Assembly: GCF_003696265.1 (NCBI RefSeq)
Contig: NZ_RFFH01000004.1
Location: 310,001-374,000, forward strand
From: Nocardia stercoris
GTDB taxonomy: Bacteria; Actinomycetota; Actinomycetes; Mycobacteriales; Mycobacteriaceae
Direction: 5' to 3'
Length of the DNA: 64,000 bases
This document shows, piece by piece, positions 35,696 through 44,077 of this stretch. A model generated the notes under the pieces. That model was not told where the DNA came from. It made no database searches and saw only the letters and a program-made list of their open reading frames with translations. Each line of letters begins with the position of its first letter. Within the stretch, counting starts at the first letter, position 1. Both the position numbers and the translations under genes were made by a program.

Positions 35696-36343
35696 ATGCA
35701 ATACGACCCGAGGACGACCGCGCTGGTTGTGGTGGATCCCTATAACGAGTTTCTCGCCGAGGGGGGTGCGGCGTGGCCGAAGCTGCGGGAGGTCGTCGAA
35801 CGGGTCGGTGCGCGAGAGCATCTCGAGCAGTTGGTCGGGGCGGCGCGTGCGGCGGGGATCACGGTGGTGTACGCGCCGCACCGGCGGTGGCGCGACGGGG
35901 ACGGGGACGGATGGACGCGGGCCAGCCGGCCACACGGCGCGGTCGTGCAGGCACATCTATTCGCCGAAGGCAGCTTCGGCGGCCAGTGGTATCCGCCGCT
36001 CGCGCCGACGGCGGGCGACGTTGTGGCTTATGAACATTGGGGGATGGGCGGATTCGCCAACACCGATCTCGACCTGCAGCTTCGTATGCGTGGTGTGGAA
36101 CGCATCGTGCTGGCGGGCATGACAGCACCCGGATGCGTCGAGAGCACCGCACGCCAGGCGCTGGAACTGGGTTATCTGATCACCTTGGTCACCGACGCCA
36201 CTGCCGCCTACACCGATGAGATGATGCACGCCGCGCACGAGGTGACCGGTCCGCTGTTTGCGGAGTACATCGTGGATACCGAGACGGTTCTCGCGGCGAT
36301 GGGCACCACTGCGGAGGAGGAAGTGGCCGCGCTTGCGCGCTGA
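35696..36343 (+). CDS. Isochorismatase-like cysteine hydrolase
   Basis: The 215-aa soluble protein has the cysteine-hydrolase fold: N-terminal Asp in ALVVVDPYNEFL, central VVYAPHRRWRDG, and the nucleophile Cys in GMTAPGCVESTARQALELGY followed by LVTDATAAYT. The family includes isochorismatase, nicotinamidase and N-carbamoylsarcosine amidase; the family Lys is not obvious. ATG 35696 is chosen because AAGGA lies 10 nt upstream; the GTG at 35687 is too near it. It stands alone between a remnant-rich stretch and repeats. Confidence 0.8.
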   Translation: MQYDPRTTALVVVDPYNEFLAEGGAAWPKLREVVERVGAREHLEQLVGAARAAGITVVYAPHRRWRDGDGDGWTRASRPHGAVVQAHLFAEGSFGGQWYPPLAPTAGDVVAYEHWGMGGFANTDLDLQLRMRGVERIVLAGMTAPGCVESTARQALELGYLITLVTDATAAYTDEMMHAAHEVTGPLFAEYIVDTETVLAAMGTTAEEEVAALAR

Positions 36344-36528
36344 CGGCGCTCGGGTCGCCCGGACCGCTCAGCTCGCTTGAGTTGCTCAGGTGAAGTGACC
36401 ATTCAGGCTATCCGGCTGGTGCAATGAAAGACGGTGTCTATCGGGGCATTCCGGACGGGAGCCTGTCGAAGGTGTCGGGCAGAAGAGATTCGGGTGCCCT
36501 CGGGCGAAGTCGGTGCCGTGACCCTCGC

Positions 36529-36759
36529 TCAGTCCTCGACAGGTCGGGTCTCGGTCTCGTCTGGTGATACTGATTGTTGTTGGGCTGCATACCGTTCCAG
36601 GATTTCGTAAATCACCCTGCCCTGTTGGGCGGCGAGACGTTGACGTACTCGGCCCTCGACCAGGCGTATTTCGAAGATTGCGGTGGGCTCGTCGGCCTTG
36701 CGCCGACGGCTTCGAACGTGTTCGCCGGCGGGTTGGCCTTCCTGGTTGGCCTCGGACAT
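36529..36759 (-). CDS. Small hypothetical protein
   Basis: A possible 76-aa protein with balanced composition: MSEANQEGQPAGEHVRSRRR, then AIFEIRLVEGRVRQRLAAQQ and VIYEILERYAAQQQSV. The middle is predicted amphipathic strand-helix and the end is acidic. No family is recognised and no clear ribosome-binding site precedes ATG 36759. It is kept because its residue use is unlike that of shadow frames. Confidence 0.45.
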   Translation of the reverse strand: MSEANQEGQPAGEHVRSRRRKADEPTAIFEIRLVEGRVRQRLAAQQGRVIYEILERYAAQQQSVSPDETETRPVED

Positions 36760-36790
36760 ACGGCCAGTATGCGCTGGTGGGCGGTCTTGT

Positions 36791-36985
36791 GTTTCCATCC
36801 CTGCGTATCCCCCAGGGCGCTGGGAGGGGAACGCGTCTGACTTGCGTTTTCTCGATCGGTGTCCTCTGTGGAGGCTCGCGTGTCGAACATGCGTAACGCT
36901 TTTGACCTGCTGAGACGGCTGTCGCGGGTGTAGCGACCCCGGTCGGGTGAGTGCCCCCTATGGGGCGCGAACCTGCGACGTACGA
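36791..36985 (+). repeat. Dispersed repeat, copy R4 (diverged)
   Basis: Begins GTTTCCATCCCTGCGTATCC and follows the order of 28759-28930: TCTGACTTGCG, TTCTCGAT, GGAGGCTCGC, GAGTGCCCCCTATGGGGC. The right end is replaced by GCGAACCTGCGAC. Confidence 0.5.
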
Positions 36986-37408
36986 CCTGGGAATTTCCTC
37001 CCGGAGCACCTGATCTGTTCGAACCTGCGACGCCAAAGATCGCCCTGACATGCGGAAACGACTGTCGCGGCAAGTCCGCAGTAAGCGAACACCCGACCGG
37101 GCAGTCCCGTCGGCTCTGTCGATCCAGCGGGACTTGTGTCCCCCATCTCGGTGCTTCTGTCAGCCGCCATCCGCTCATGCCGAGCACCAGCGATCGGTGG
37201 AGCGACTGTTCCGGGACAAGATCGCCGAGGGCCTGTTGCCGGCGGAAGCTGGTGTCGCGGTGGGGTATCGCCTGTCAAGTTGGTCGTGGTAACCGGTGCA
37301 GCACCAGCGGCCGGACCAGAGTACGAGCGCCTTCAGCACCGGGCCGAGGACCGGGATTCCGTCCGCGCTACCGGTTTCCATGATTGTCCACACGATAACC
37401 ATGGGTGT

Positions 37409-37876
37409 TCAGGTGATGGCTGTGGCCTCGGGGCGCAGCGCGTCGCGCAGGATGCGCAGGGCCGCGAGCAGGCTGTCGAGTTGATCGGGGGGTAGTTGTT
37501 CGATGAACCAGTGCTGCACGGCGGCACGGTATTCGGGCAGGGCCTGGCCGAGCCGGGCGTCTCCCTCCTGGGTGAGCGTGGCATAGGTGTTGCGCCGGTC
37601 TGCGGGGTCGGTTTCACGCACGACCAGGCCGTTGCGTTGCAGCCGGTCGACGAGTCGGGTGACACCGCTGGTGGACAGCCCGGTTTGGGTGGCCAGATCG
37701 ACCATCCGCAGCCGGCGGCCGGGGGATCGGCTCAGCCGCTGTAAGGCGTTCATCTCCAGGCCGGACAGTCCGTGGTCGCGCCAGGTGGGTTCGAGTTTGG
37801 CGATCAAGCCTTCATGGGTCTCGAACAACAGCCCCATCACGGTGATGGGGTCACGGTCACTGGGGGCTTCGGTCAC
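37409..37876 (-). CDS. MarR-family transcriptional regulator
   Basis: This 155-aa winged-helix regulator reads LSGLEMNALQRLSRSPGRRL, then the recognition region VDLATQTGLSTSGVTRLVDRL and the wing VRETDPADRRNTYATLT; it fits MarR/SlyA proteins that sense phenolics or oxidants. The GTG at 37876 is taken because the frame upstream to 37984 runs through the palindromic promoter region. Divergent from the SDR gene; a perfect 45-bp palindrome lies between them, so autorepression and control of the SDR-VOC-membrane operon are very likely. Confidence 0.85.
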   Translation of the reverse strand: MTEAPSDRDPITVMGLLFETHEGLIAKLEPTWRDHGLSGLEMNALQRLSRSPGRRLRMVDLATQTGLSTSGVTRLVDRLQRNGLVVRETDPADRRNTYATLTQEGDARLGQALPEYRAAVQHWFIEQLPPDQLDSLLAALRILRDALRPEATAIT

Positions 37877-37898
37877 TGGCCAAGCGTAGCCCAAACAG

Positions 37899-37911
37899 TT
37901 GCCTTGTGGAT
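37899..37911 (+). promoter_or_regulatory. Second half-site of the MarR operator
   Basis: TTGCCTTGTGGAT differs by one base from TTGCCTTGCGGAT inside the palindrome 44 bp downstream. It is 23 bp from the marR start, so occupancy could block that gene. Confidence 0.5.
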
Positions 37912-37933
37912 GGTTGACAAGTGGAACATTGTA

Positions 37934-37978
37934 TGTGGATACTTGCCTTGCGGATGATCCGCAAGGCAAGTATCCACA
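37934..37978. promoter_or_regulatory. Perfect 45-bp palindrome, MarR operator
   Basis: Two exact 22-bp arms surround one base at 37956. Each arm contains ATACTTGCCTTGCGGAT or its complement. It sits 22 bp before the SDR start and 58 bp before the marR start, where both promoters must be. Confidence 0.75.
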
Positions 37979-37999
37979 ACGCAAGTATTGGAGAGAATG

Positions 38000-38761
38000 A
38001 TGACCAGCTACCCCGACCTCAACGGCAAGATCGCCCTCGTGACCGGCGGATCCCGCGGTATCGGCGCTGCCACCGCCCGTGCGCTGGCAGCAGAGGGAGC
38101 GCGCGTCGGTGTCGTCGGGCGCGACGCAACAGCCCTGAAACAGGTGGTTACCGAGATCGCCGCCAGCGGTGGCACCGCCGAGGCGTTCGTCGCGGACCTC
38201 ACCGACGCGGCCGCAGTCACCCAGTTGCGCGACCAGGTGAGCGCCGCGCTGGGCGAGGTGGATGTGCTCGGAGCCTTCGCCGGTGGTCAGGGATTCCCCG
38301 CACCGACACCCTCGCTCACCGAGCAGCGTTGGCGTGAGGTCCTCGATTCCGAACTGACCTCAGCTTTCTTGACCGTGCAGGCATTCCTTCCGTCGATGAT
38401 CGATCGGTCCCGCGGATCGATCCTGCTGATGTCGTCCTCGGCCGGACGACAGCCCGGCCAAGCGAATCTGGCCTACGGGGTGGCCAATGCGGGCCTGGTG
38501 ATGCTCGCCCGACATCTGGCAGGCGAGGTCGGCCCCCACGGCGTCCGGGTCAACTGCCTGGCGCCGTCGTCGATCCTGACCGAGACCGTCGAAGCCCGGA
38601 TGCCTGATCAGGTCAAACAGCAGGTAGCCGACATGCACCCGCTGCGCCGCATGGGCACTCCCACCGACGTCGCTCAGGCCGCATTGTTCCTGGCTTCGGA
38701 AGCCTCGTCATACCTGACCGGACTGACCGTCGACGTGGCCGGCGGGCGCATCACCAATTGA
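38000..38761 (+). CDS. SDR-family oxidoreductase
   Basis: The 253-aa classical SDR has GGSRGIG (about 15-21), VVGRD after beta-2 favouring NADP(H), a GAFAGGQG in place of NNAG, Ser in LLMSSSAG and YGVANAGL, where the usual YxxxK reads YGVAN. The loss of the active-site Lys (Asn here) questions catalysis by the normal mechanism. ATG 38000 is preferred over 37997 for spacing from GGAGAG. First gene of an apparent MarR-controlled operon with VOC and membrane-protein genes. Confidence 0.8.
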   Translation: MTSYPDLNGKIALVTGGSRGIGAATARALAAEGARVGVVGRDATALKQVVTEIAASGGTAEAFVADLTDAAAVTQLRDQVSAALGEVDVLGAFAGGQGFPAPTPSLTEQRWREVLDSELTSAFLTVQAFLPSMIDRSRGSILLMSSSAGRQPGQANLAYGVANAGLVMLARHLAGEVGPHGVRVNCLAPSSILTETVEARMPDQVKQQVADMHPLRRMGTPTDVAQAALFLASEASSYLTGLTVDVAGGRITN

Positions 38762-38804
38762 CCCGCACCAGCGGCCCCACACCCGCGGACAAGGACAGCC
38801 CCTG

Positions 38805-39173
38805 ATGAGCATCGCCTTCGACCACACCATCATCTGGGCCACGGACAAGGCCGCATCGGCGACCTTTCTAGCCCATATCCTCGGCGTCGAGGTCGGTCCG
38901 CGCACCGGCCCGTTCCTGCCGGTCCGGCTCGATAACGACGTGACCCTCGACTACGCCGACACCGCCGAACCCCGCCCCCAGCACTACGCCTTCACCGTCG
39001 ACGCGGCGCGCTTCACCGCGGCGCTAGCTCGCATTCAAGCCGCAGGCGTGCCGTACTACGCGGACCCGTTCCACTACCTACCCGGCCGCACCAACACCGA
39101 CAACGGCGGCCGCGGAGTCTATTTCGCCGACCCCGACGGCCACAACATGGAACTGCTGACCACCCCCTGCTGA
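38805..39173 (+). CDS. VOC-superfamily protein
   Basis: A 122-aa single-chain VOC protein: FDHTIIWATDKAASATFLAH with the first metal His, HYAFTVDAARFTAALARI with the second, and a terminal GVYFADPDGHNMELLT with the Glu. All three typical metal ligands are present, so an active glyoxalase/dioxygenase-like enzyme is plausible. It begins 43 bp after the SDR gene, with AAGGAC before ATG 38805. Confidence 0.85.
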   Translation: MSIAFDHTIIWATDKAASATFLAHILGVEVGPRTGPFLPVRLDNDVTLDYADTAEPRPQHYAFTVDAARFTAALARIQAAGVPYYADPFHYLPGRTNTDNGGRGVYFADPDGHNMELLTTPC

Positions 39174-39195
39174 ACCTCACTCCAAGGACACCGCC

Positions 39196-39852
39196 ATGAC
39201 CTTCACCGTCGCCATCACGGCCACCACCCGCCCCACCGGACCGCGCACCTCGGCTCGCCTCGCCGTCTCCGCATTCGCCGCAACCACCCTCGGCTACGTG
39301 ATCATCAACAAGTCGATGCCCCATCCCGGGGCGACCGCAACGACGATCCGGGCCTACACCGACGGCCACCACACCACGGTCCTGGTCGGAAGCCTGCTGC
39401 TTGTCGCGTCGGCCGCCGCGCTGGCGGCAGCCGCCGCCATCCTTCGCCGCGGAGCGCACGCCGGCACGGCCGTCACCACGGCGGTGACCGGGGCGATGCT
39501 CGCGGCCGCCGCCTTGACCATCAGCGCATTCGCCACCGTGATCTCGGCCCGGCCCGGCCTCGACGACGCCACGGTGACCGCCTGGGCGCATGGCGCGTTC
39601 CTGGCGGGCGGCCCCGCATATGCCGCCGGATTCGGATTGATGACGGCCGGCCTCGCGCTGGCAGGTAGATCGGCCGGGACCATGGCTCGCTACCTCATAT
39701 ACACCGCAGCCGTCCTGGTTCCGGTCGCGGCGGTATCCGTGCTGACCGTCGCGCTCCCCGCCTGCGCCTACCTACTGCCGGTGGTGCGATTCGGCGGAAT
39801 GCTCTGGATGCTCGCGGCCCTGCCGTCGATCACCACAGGTCGCCGGCGCTGA
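39196..39852 (+). CDS. Multi-pass membrane protein
   Basis: The 218-aa integral membrane protein is of unknown function with about six hydrophobic segments (for example VLVGSLLLVASAAALAAAAA, AVTGAMLAAAALTISAFATV, AYAAGFGLMTAGLALAG). It lies 22 bp after the VOC gene and is the last gene of the MarR-linked operon. Several proteins of this shape are annotated as DUF4386-like or unknown; I cannot assign it. Confidence 0.7.
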   Translation: MTFTVAITATTRPTGPRTSARLAVSAFAATTLGYVIINKSMPHPGATATTIRAYTDGHHTTVLVGSLLLVASAAALAAAAAILRRGAHAGTAVTTAVTGAMLAAAALTISAFATVISARPGLDDATVTAWAHGAFLAGGPAYAAGFGLMTAGLALAGRSAGTMARYLIYTAAVLVPVAAVSVLTVALPACAYLLPVVRFGGMLWMLAALPSITTGRRR

Positions 39853-39945
39853 CCGTCACACAGCACCGGCAAGACACATCGACGAACACGCGCATCGAAC
39901 CCCGTTCCGCCCGAGCGGCCGGGGGTCGATTCCGTTGGCAACCAA

Positions 39946-40224
39946 AGATACGGTCAGGGATGTACCTTCCTGGACTACGCCGGTATCCGGTTGGGCCGGG
40001 GCGTGATGATCGGCCCGAAGGCTACGTTCATCACCATGGGCCAGCCAGTGGACCCGGAGGAACGGCGCCAATTCCTCACCGGTGCACCAATAGATGTGGC
40101 GGAAACGTGTGGATCGGTGCCGGAGCGATGATCCTGCCCGAGGTCAGCATCGGGCGGGACGCCGTGGTCGCCGCCGGTGCAGTCGTGGCCGATGACGTGC
40201 CGGCGAGGACCCAACTGTCCGGCG
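39946..40224 (+). pseudogene. Maltose/galactoside O-acetyltransferase remnant
   Basis: YGQGCTFLDYAGIRLGRGVM, IGPKATFITMGQPVDPEERR and QFLTGAPIDVAE in one frame continue as NVWIGAGAMILPEVSIGRDA and VVAAGAVVADDVPA in the next. This is the left-handed beta-helix end of a Maa/LacA-type acetyltransferase. One missing A at about 40103 causes the shift, and roughly the first 80 residues are absent. Confidence 0.75.
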
Positions 40225-40649
40225 TTTCCAATCTCGACGCACAGCGGCCTTGGGGTCAGCCACCAAGGCGACTCACCTTGCTGCACAGCATCTTGGCTCT
40301 TGTTGATGTCGGTGCCGACCCAAGATTGGGTCGGCATTGACAGTTGATCGGCGAGACGTTCGCCGTCCTTACCGCCGACCGTGCGAAATTCGTGGATTAC
40401 GCCGGGGTGGTGCGCGATCCGCCGCTAGTGCGAATCGTGTTCACCGGGATCTTGGTCGACCGTGTCGGTCATGCCGCCGGTATGCGCGCCGAGGGATCTC
40501 CAGGTTCCAGTCCCTGGCTCGCCGACGACCGCCGGACACCTGACATCGCCAGATACTCGGTCTGCTGCCTGAATCTGTTGGGCTACGCTGAGCGAGCGCC
40601 CGGACTCCAGAGCGTTTCCGGATTCTCACCCGGCCCGCCGACCTGCGGT

Positions 40650-40889
40650 GTTAGCTGACAGCAACCCCCGAGGGCACGAACCTGCGACTGGTGACCTGCG
40701 GTTTTCCGATTCCCGAATGTGTGTTGCTACTTGCGCAAGCCCCTGACCTGCGGCTTTGCGTCGCAGGTTGAGCGCCCCCGGCGGGGCACTATAAGGATGG
40801 GAACAGGGTGACCAGCGATTTTCGTGGGGGACGTTGACGATCGAAGCGGGATTCGACTGTCCGAGACGAGATTGATCCTGTCGATCGGG
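40650..40889 (+). repeat. Dispersed repeat, copy R3
   Basis: The left half (GTGTTAGCTGACAGCAACCC, then GACCTGCGG and GTCGCAGGTTGAGC) matches 52160-52285. The right half from GCCCCCGGCGGGG matches R1 and R2 over about 110 bp. Confidence 0.7.
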
Positions 40890-41118
40890 TTGGGCGGGAT
40901 CAGTGGGCGGCTCTGGCTGGTCATGAGGCAGCCGGGGAGGCGGGGTTGGCTGCCGCTGGCGGTGTAGCGGCTGAGGTAGAGCTCTCGGGGCGGCACGGCC
41001 CGTGCGACGGCGTTGTGCAAACGCTCGGACCGCCAGCGACGATTTCGTACTGGAGTCGATGGAGTCCATCACCGGTCGTGCGCATCGATCCTCATGCGTC
41101 GTCGAGGTGTGCGGTGAC

Positions 41119-41284
41119 GGGGCCGGGTTGAGGATGTTGATCGCCGAAGCGAGTACGTCGCCGATATGGCGGCCGGCCTTTTGCACCAGCTTGTAGCGTG
41201 TCGCCGTCGCCGGCCCGGATCAGCTCGACGAATTCCGGTAGCTCGGCGACCGGGTGGCCGGTGTCAGCGAGGTCGCCGCCGTGC
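41119..41284 (-). pseudogene. ROK-family protein remnant
   Basis: GGDLADTGHPVAELPEFVEL and IRAGDGDTL in one frame, then LVQKAGRHIGDVLASAINIL with NPAP in another, resemble the C-terminal third of ROK repressors/kinases. A frameshift lies near 41190; both ends are missing. Confidence 0.55.
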
Positions 41285-42628
41285 TTAGGTCGGATGATTC
41301 GTTGGCCTCAACCAGCGGACCAGGACCACGCCCAGCCCGCACAGTGCCGCGATCACCGCAACCAAAATGCCTGGTGTGTGGCCGACGCCTTGGTGGGGGT
41401 CGCGGTAGAACCGTTCCATGTGGCCGCGGCTACTCAGGCCTCGCCCGCGCAGCGCCACCAGCGAGTACGGCACTACCAACGCCGCGATCGCCTGTACTGT
41501 GCCGACAACACTGCGAGTAACGGTGGATCCGAAACAGTATCCGGCAACCAGCGCCAAGAGCAGGCAACCGATCACGGGAACCATTGCGTCGGTGGCGTCG
41601 GTGACGAAGATGCCGAACAGGCTGGCTGCTATGGACGCCGTGATCGATAGTAGCGACGCCGGCCACCGACTCCCCAGCGTGAGTCCGAGCGCGACTGCGG
41701 CGAATACACAGGGCACGATCCAGGCCGGGCGGGGGACTGTGACCACGGTGAACGCTGTGGCGCCTACCGCCAGCGCTTGCAGCGTCAGAATCCCATCGCG
41801 CCCAGGCAGCAGCAATGCTGCGGCCCACCCCGCCAACACGATCAAGATGACACCGGCGATGTTCCCTGACAGTCCAGCTCGATGGCGGTCCAGCCAGTCC
41901 GATACTTCGATGATCGTGATCAGCACGACCGTTATCGCGAGGATCGGGGCAATCGGGAACCCGAGCAGCATGGTGGAGGCTGTCCTCGCGACCTTGGTGC
42001 GGTGCCAGTACAGGCACACTCCGAGCATGATCGCGGTGAACGCCAGCAGCCATGTCGGCGGGACGCCGGCGGCGAGCCGGCCCAGTGTCGACGCCTCGCC
42101 CTTCGGGATCTCGACCCCGGCGCCGATGACGATGCCGGTCAGCACACCGGACAGATAAGCCGGGGCGCGACCTCGAAAGTGCAGGCTCACTGCGGCCAGA
42201 GCACCCAACATCGCACCAGCGGCCAGGCAGTCGACGAAGTTGCGCAACTCCAGCGTGCCGACGCCCATACGGCTTGCGGGTAGTGCTGAGTCGACCAGTA
42301 ACAGTAGGGCGCAGATTGTGCAGAGGCTCCACGCGAAACGCGCTCCCGCGACTGCCGCGAAGGAGGCCGCGCCGACGGCCAGGGCTGCCGCGGCCATCAT
42401 CGCCTCCGGCAGATTGAAGATCACGATGGTGGTCTCCAGCGCCGGACCGACACTGAGCGTCCCCAGGTCCAGCGGGGTGAGCAGTGCCAACCCGGCGATG
42501 TAGGCCCCACAGAAGACGGCGAAGGACTCGACGAGCGCGTGCCGGGGTCCGCGATGTGCTTTCGGTGGGCGGCGCGGGGTGGCGAGTCCGACTGCGTACT
42601 CAGGTACCGAATCGTTCGCATCCGGCAC
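41285..42628 (-). CDS. Polytopic membrane protein, about 12 TM
   Basis: A 447-aa integral membrane protein of unknown family. After about 35 polar residues come at least twelve hydrophobic segments (for example FAVFCGAYIAGLALLTPLDL, AYLSGVLTGIVIGAGVEIP, LAITVVLITIIEV, GCLLLALVAGYCFGSTVTRS), and it ends with a basic RWLRP tail. The GTG at 42628 is chosen because AAGGAGG lies 7 nt upstream; the GTG at 42634 would touch it. An AT-rich palindrome overlaps this region. A transporter or flippase is possible, with no motif to decide. Confidence 0.7.
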   Translation of the reverse strand: MPDANDSVPEYAVGLATPRRPPKAHRGPRHALVESFAVFCGAYIAGLALLTPLDLGTLSVGPALETTIVIFNLPEAMMAAAALAVGAASFAAVAGARFAWSLCTICALLLLVDSALPASRMGVGTLELRNFVDCLAAGAMLGALAAVSLHFRGRAPAYLSGVLTGIVIGAGVEIPKGEASTLGRLAAGVPPTWLLAFTAIMLGVCLYWHRTKVARTASTMLLGFPIAPILAITVVLITIIEVSDWLDRHRAGLSGNIAGVILIVLAGWAAALLLPGRDGILTLQALAVGATAFTVVTVPRPAWIVPCVFAAVALGLTLGSRWPASLLSITASIAASLFGIFVTDATDAMVPVIGCLLLALVAGYCFGSTVTRSVVGTVQAIAALVVPYSLVALRGRGLSSRGHMERFYRDPHQGVGHTPGILVAVIAALCGLGVVLVRWLRPTNHPT

Positions 42629-42640
42629 GGCCACCCCTCC

Positions 42641-42663
42641 TTAGCTGTAGCTAATAGTTGGCT
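42641..42663. promoter_or_regulatory. AT-rich palindrome overlapping the ribosome-binding site
   Basis: TTAGCT-GT-AGCTAA is perfectly symmetric, and the adjoining TAGTTGGCT repeats its half-site imperfectly. The motif style suits a MarR-type operator; its edge touches the Shine-Dalgarno of the membrane protein gene. Confidence 0.45.
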
Positions 42664-42915
42664 AGCTCAATTACGGTAGCACCCACCTAACTCCGGCCGG
42701 GGTGCTCGACCGGGCTCCGCCGGCTTGGCCTCCGTGAGGCGGTCCGAAGGAGCCGCCCGGCCCGGCGTCAGGTCCGATCCTGGAGGTTCTCATGCCCACA
42801 GCCGACGACACGCGGTCAGCCGCCATGGAAGTTCGCCGAACCCGGTATCCACTACATCGGGACGATCGTGACCAGGCCTTATGGGACACGAGGCGCAACG
42901 TCGTGTGGTTGTAGG

Positions 42916-43125
42916 TCAAGGGGTGATGGGGAGGAGGCGCGAGACGTATCGCTCGATGGAGGCGAGAGCGGCGGGTTCACCGGGACGGTTGAGGTGACCG
43001 TGCCTGGTGCCGGGCTCGGTGGTGACCTCGATCTCGGCACCCGGGGCGCGGAGCGCCCGGGCGAAGTCCTCGCCCGAGACGCGGAGTTCATCGATGTCGG
43101 CAGTGATCATGATGGTCGGTGGAAA
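42916..43125 (-). pseudogene. Alpha/beta hydrolase (acetyl-esterase type) C-terminal fragment
   Basis: Reads PPTIMITADIDELRVSGEDF, ARALRAPGAEIEVTTEPGTR and HGHLNRPGEPAALASIERYV before the stop: the acid (DELR) and His (RHGH) end of an HSL-type esterase. The nucleophile half is absent and the next gene begins at the break. Confidence 0.65.
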
Positions 43126-43199
43126 TCCCCCGAGCTGCTTCTTTCACCTGGTTCGCCGACATGGTCCGAACCAGGGTCGTTCCCGCCGTGCCTGTCGCA

Positions 43200-43957
43200 A
43201 TGTCGGCCGGCGATCATCTGGGGATCGATCTGCCCGGCGTCCGCAACGCGCGCGGAGTCGGTGGGCTGCGCACCGTATACGGTCGAATCGTGAAGAACGG
43301 CAGGGTATTCCGTAGCGCTGGCCTGCACAGGCTCGGCGACGAGGGGCCCGCGGCGCTCTCCGCGCTGGACATCACGACCGTGCTCGACCTGCGCTCGGGC
43401 GAAGAGGTTCGGCGCGCACCCGACGAGGTGGGCGCGGCCGAGGTGGTGCAACTATCACTGCACGACCCACTCGACCCGGATGGTGAGGCCACGGTCGACG
43501 CCGCCGCAGCAACGACATCGCTGCGCGACATCTATCTCAAGATCGTGCGCGAGCGAGGCGAGGCGCTCGCGGCCGGCGTACGGGAGGTCGCGGTCTCCGA
43601 CGGTGCTGCCTGGTGCATTGCACGCTCGGCAAGGACCGCACCGGGGTGTTGATCGCGGTGCTGCTCGCCGCGATCGGCGTACGCGACGACGACATCGAGC
43701 GCACCTACGCGCAGTCGTCGGCTTTGCTCGGCGACGGATTCATCGACGAGCTCGCCGCGGTACTCGGCCCCGAGCTGACCGCGGGAAGCGCGCGGTCCGA
43801 AGCCGCGCTCGAAGCGATCCTCGCCTCACCGGCGGCGTACATCCAGGACATTCTCGCGCACATCCGGTACGACCACGGCACCGTCGCTGCGTACCTGCTC
43901 GCGAACGGGCTCGAACCCGAGGAACTCGAGCGTGTACGAAACAAGCTCGTCGGGTGA
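43200..43957 (+). pseudogene. Tyrosine-protein phosphatase (IphP type), frameshifted at the P-loop
   Basis: The first frame from ATG 43200 reads GIDLPGVRNARGVGGLRTVY, VFRSAGLHRLGDEGPAALSA and TVLDLRSGEEVRRAPDEVG, typical of IphP/MptpB-like phosphatases. The second frame supplies HCTLGKDRTG, the catalytic Cys loop, and the helical C terminus to 43957. The frames join if one C is restored at about 43610 (reading AALVHCTLG). Either a single-base deletion has inactivated it or the base call is wrong. MptpB homologues dephosphorylate phosphotyrosine and phosphoinositides. Confidence 0.8.
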
Positions 43958-44027
43958 ACCGGATCTCGATGGGAATTGGCTGGTCCGCCCGGGATGGTGG
44001 CCGGAGCGTGCTTCGCCGCGGCGGTGG

Positions 44028-44064
44028 CGCTTACGCCGCGACGGTCGGGGCCGCGGCGTAAGCG
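44028..44064. terminator. Bidirectional hairpin terminator
   Basis: A perfect 13-bp stem (CGCTTACGCCGCG with 44052-44064) and 11-nt loop lie between the phosphatase remnant and the convergent secreted-protein pair. Confidence 0.65.
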
Positions 44065-44077
44065 TCTCGTCACCGGG

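Larger units (their letters stand above)
36344..37408. other. Repeat-rich stretch between hydrolase and MarR genes
   Basis: It holds one small minus-strand frame (36529-36759) and repeat copy R4. At 37180-37280 the plus strand reads RLFRDKIAEGLLPAEAGVAV, reminiscent of the N-terminal helix of IS30-type transposases, but this is too short to call. Confidence 0.4.
39853..41284. other. Remnant and repeat stretch
   Basis: No intact gene. It contains a decayed acetyltransferase (39946-40224), repeat R3 and a ROK fragment (41119-41284). A frame at 40344-40658 begins MIGETFAVLTADRAKFVDYA but resembles nothing I know. Confidence 0.5.

Noticed and set aside
37175..37402. Hydrophobic minus-strand frame MVIVWTIMETG
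   Set aside because: Too short and without signal or family features; overlaps a possible IS30-like trace on the other strand.
40344..40658. 104-codon plus-strand frame (MIGETFAVLTAD)
   Set aside because: Lies between two remnants, ends inside the R3 repeat, and matches nothing recognisable.
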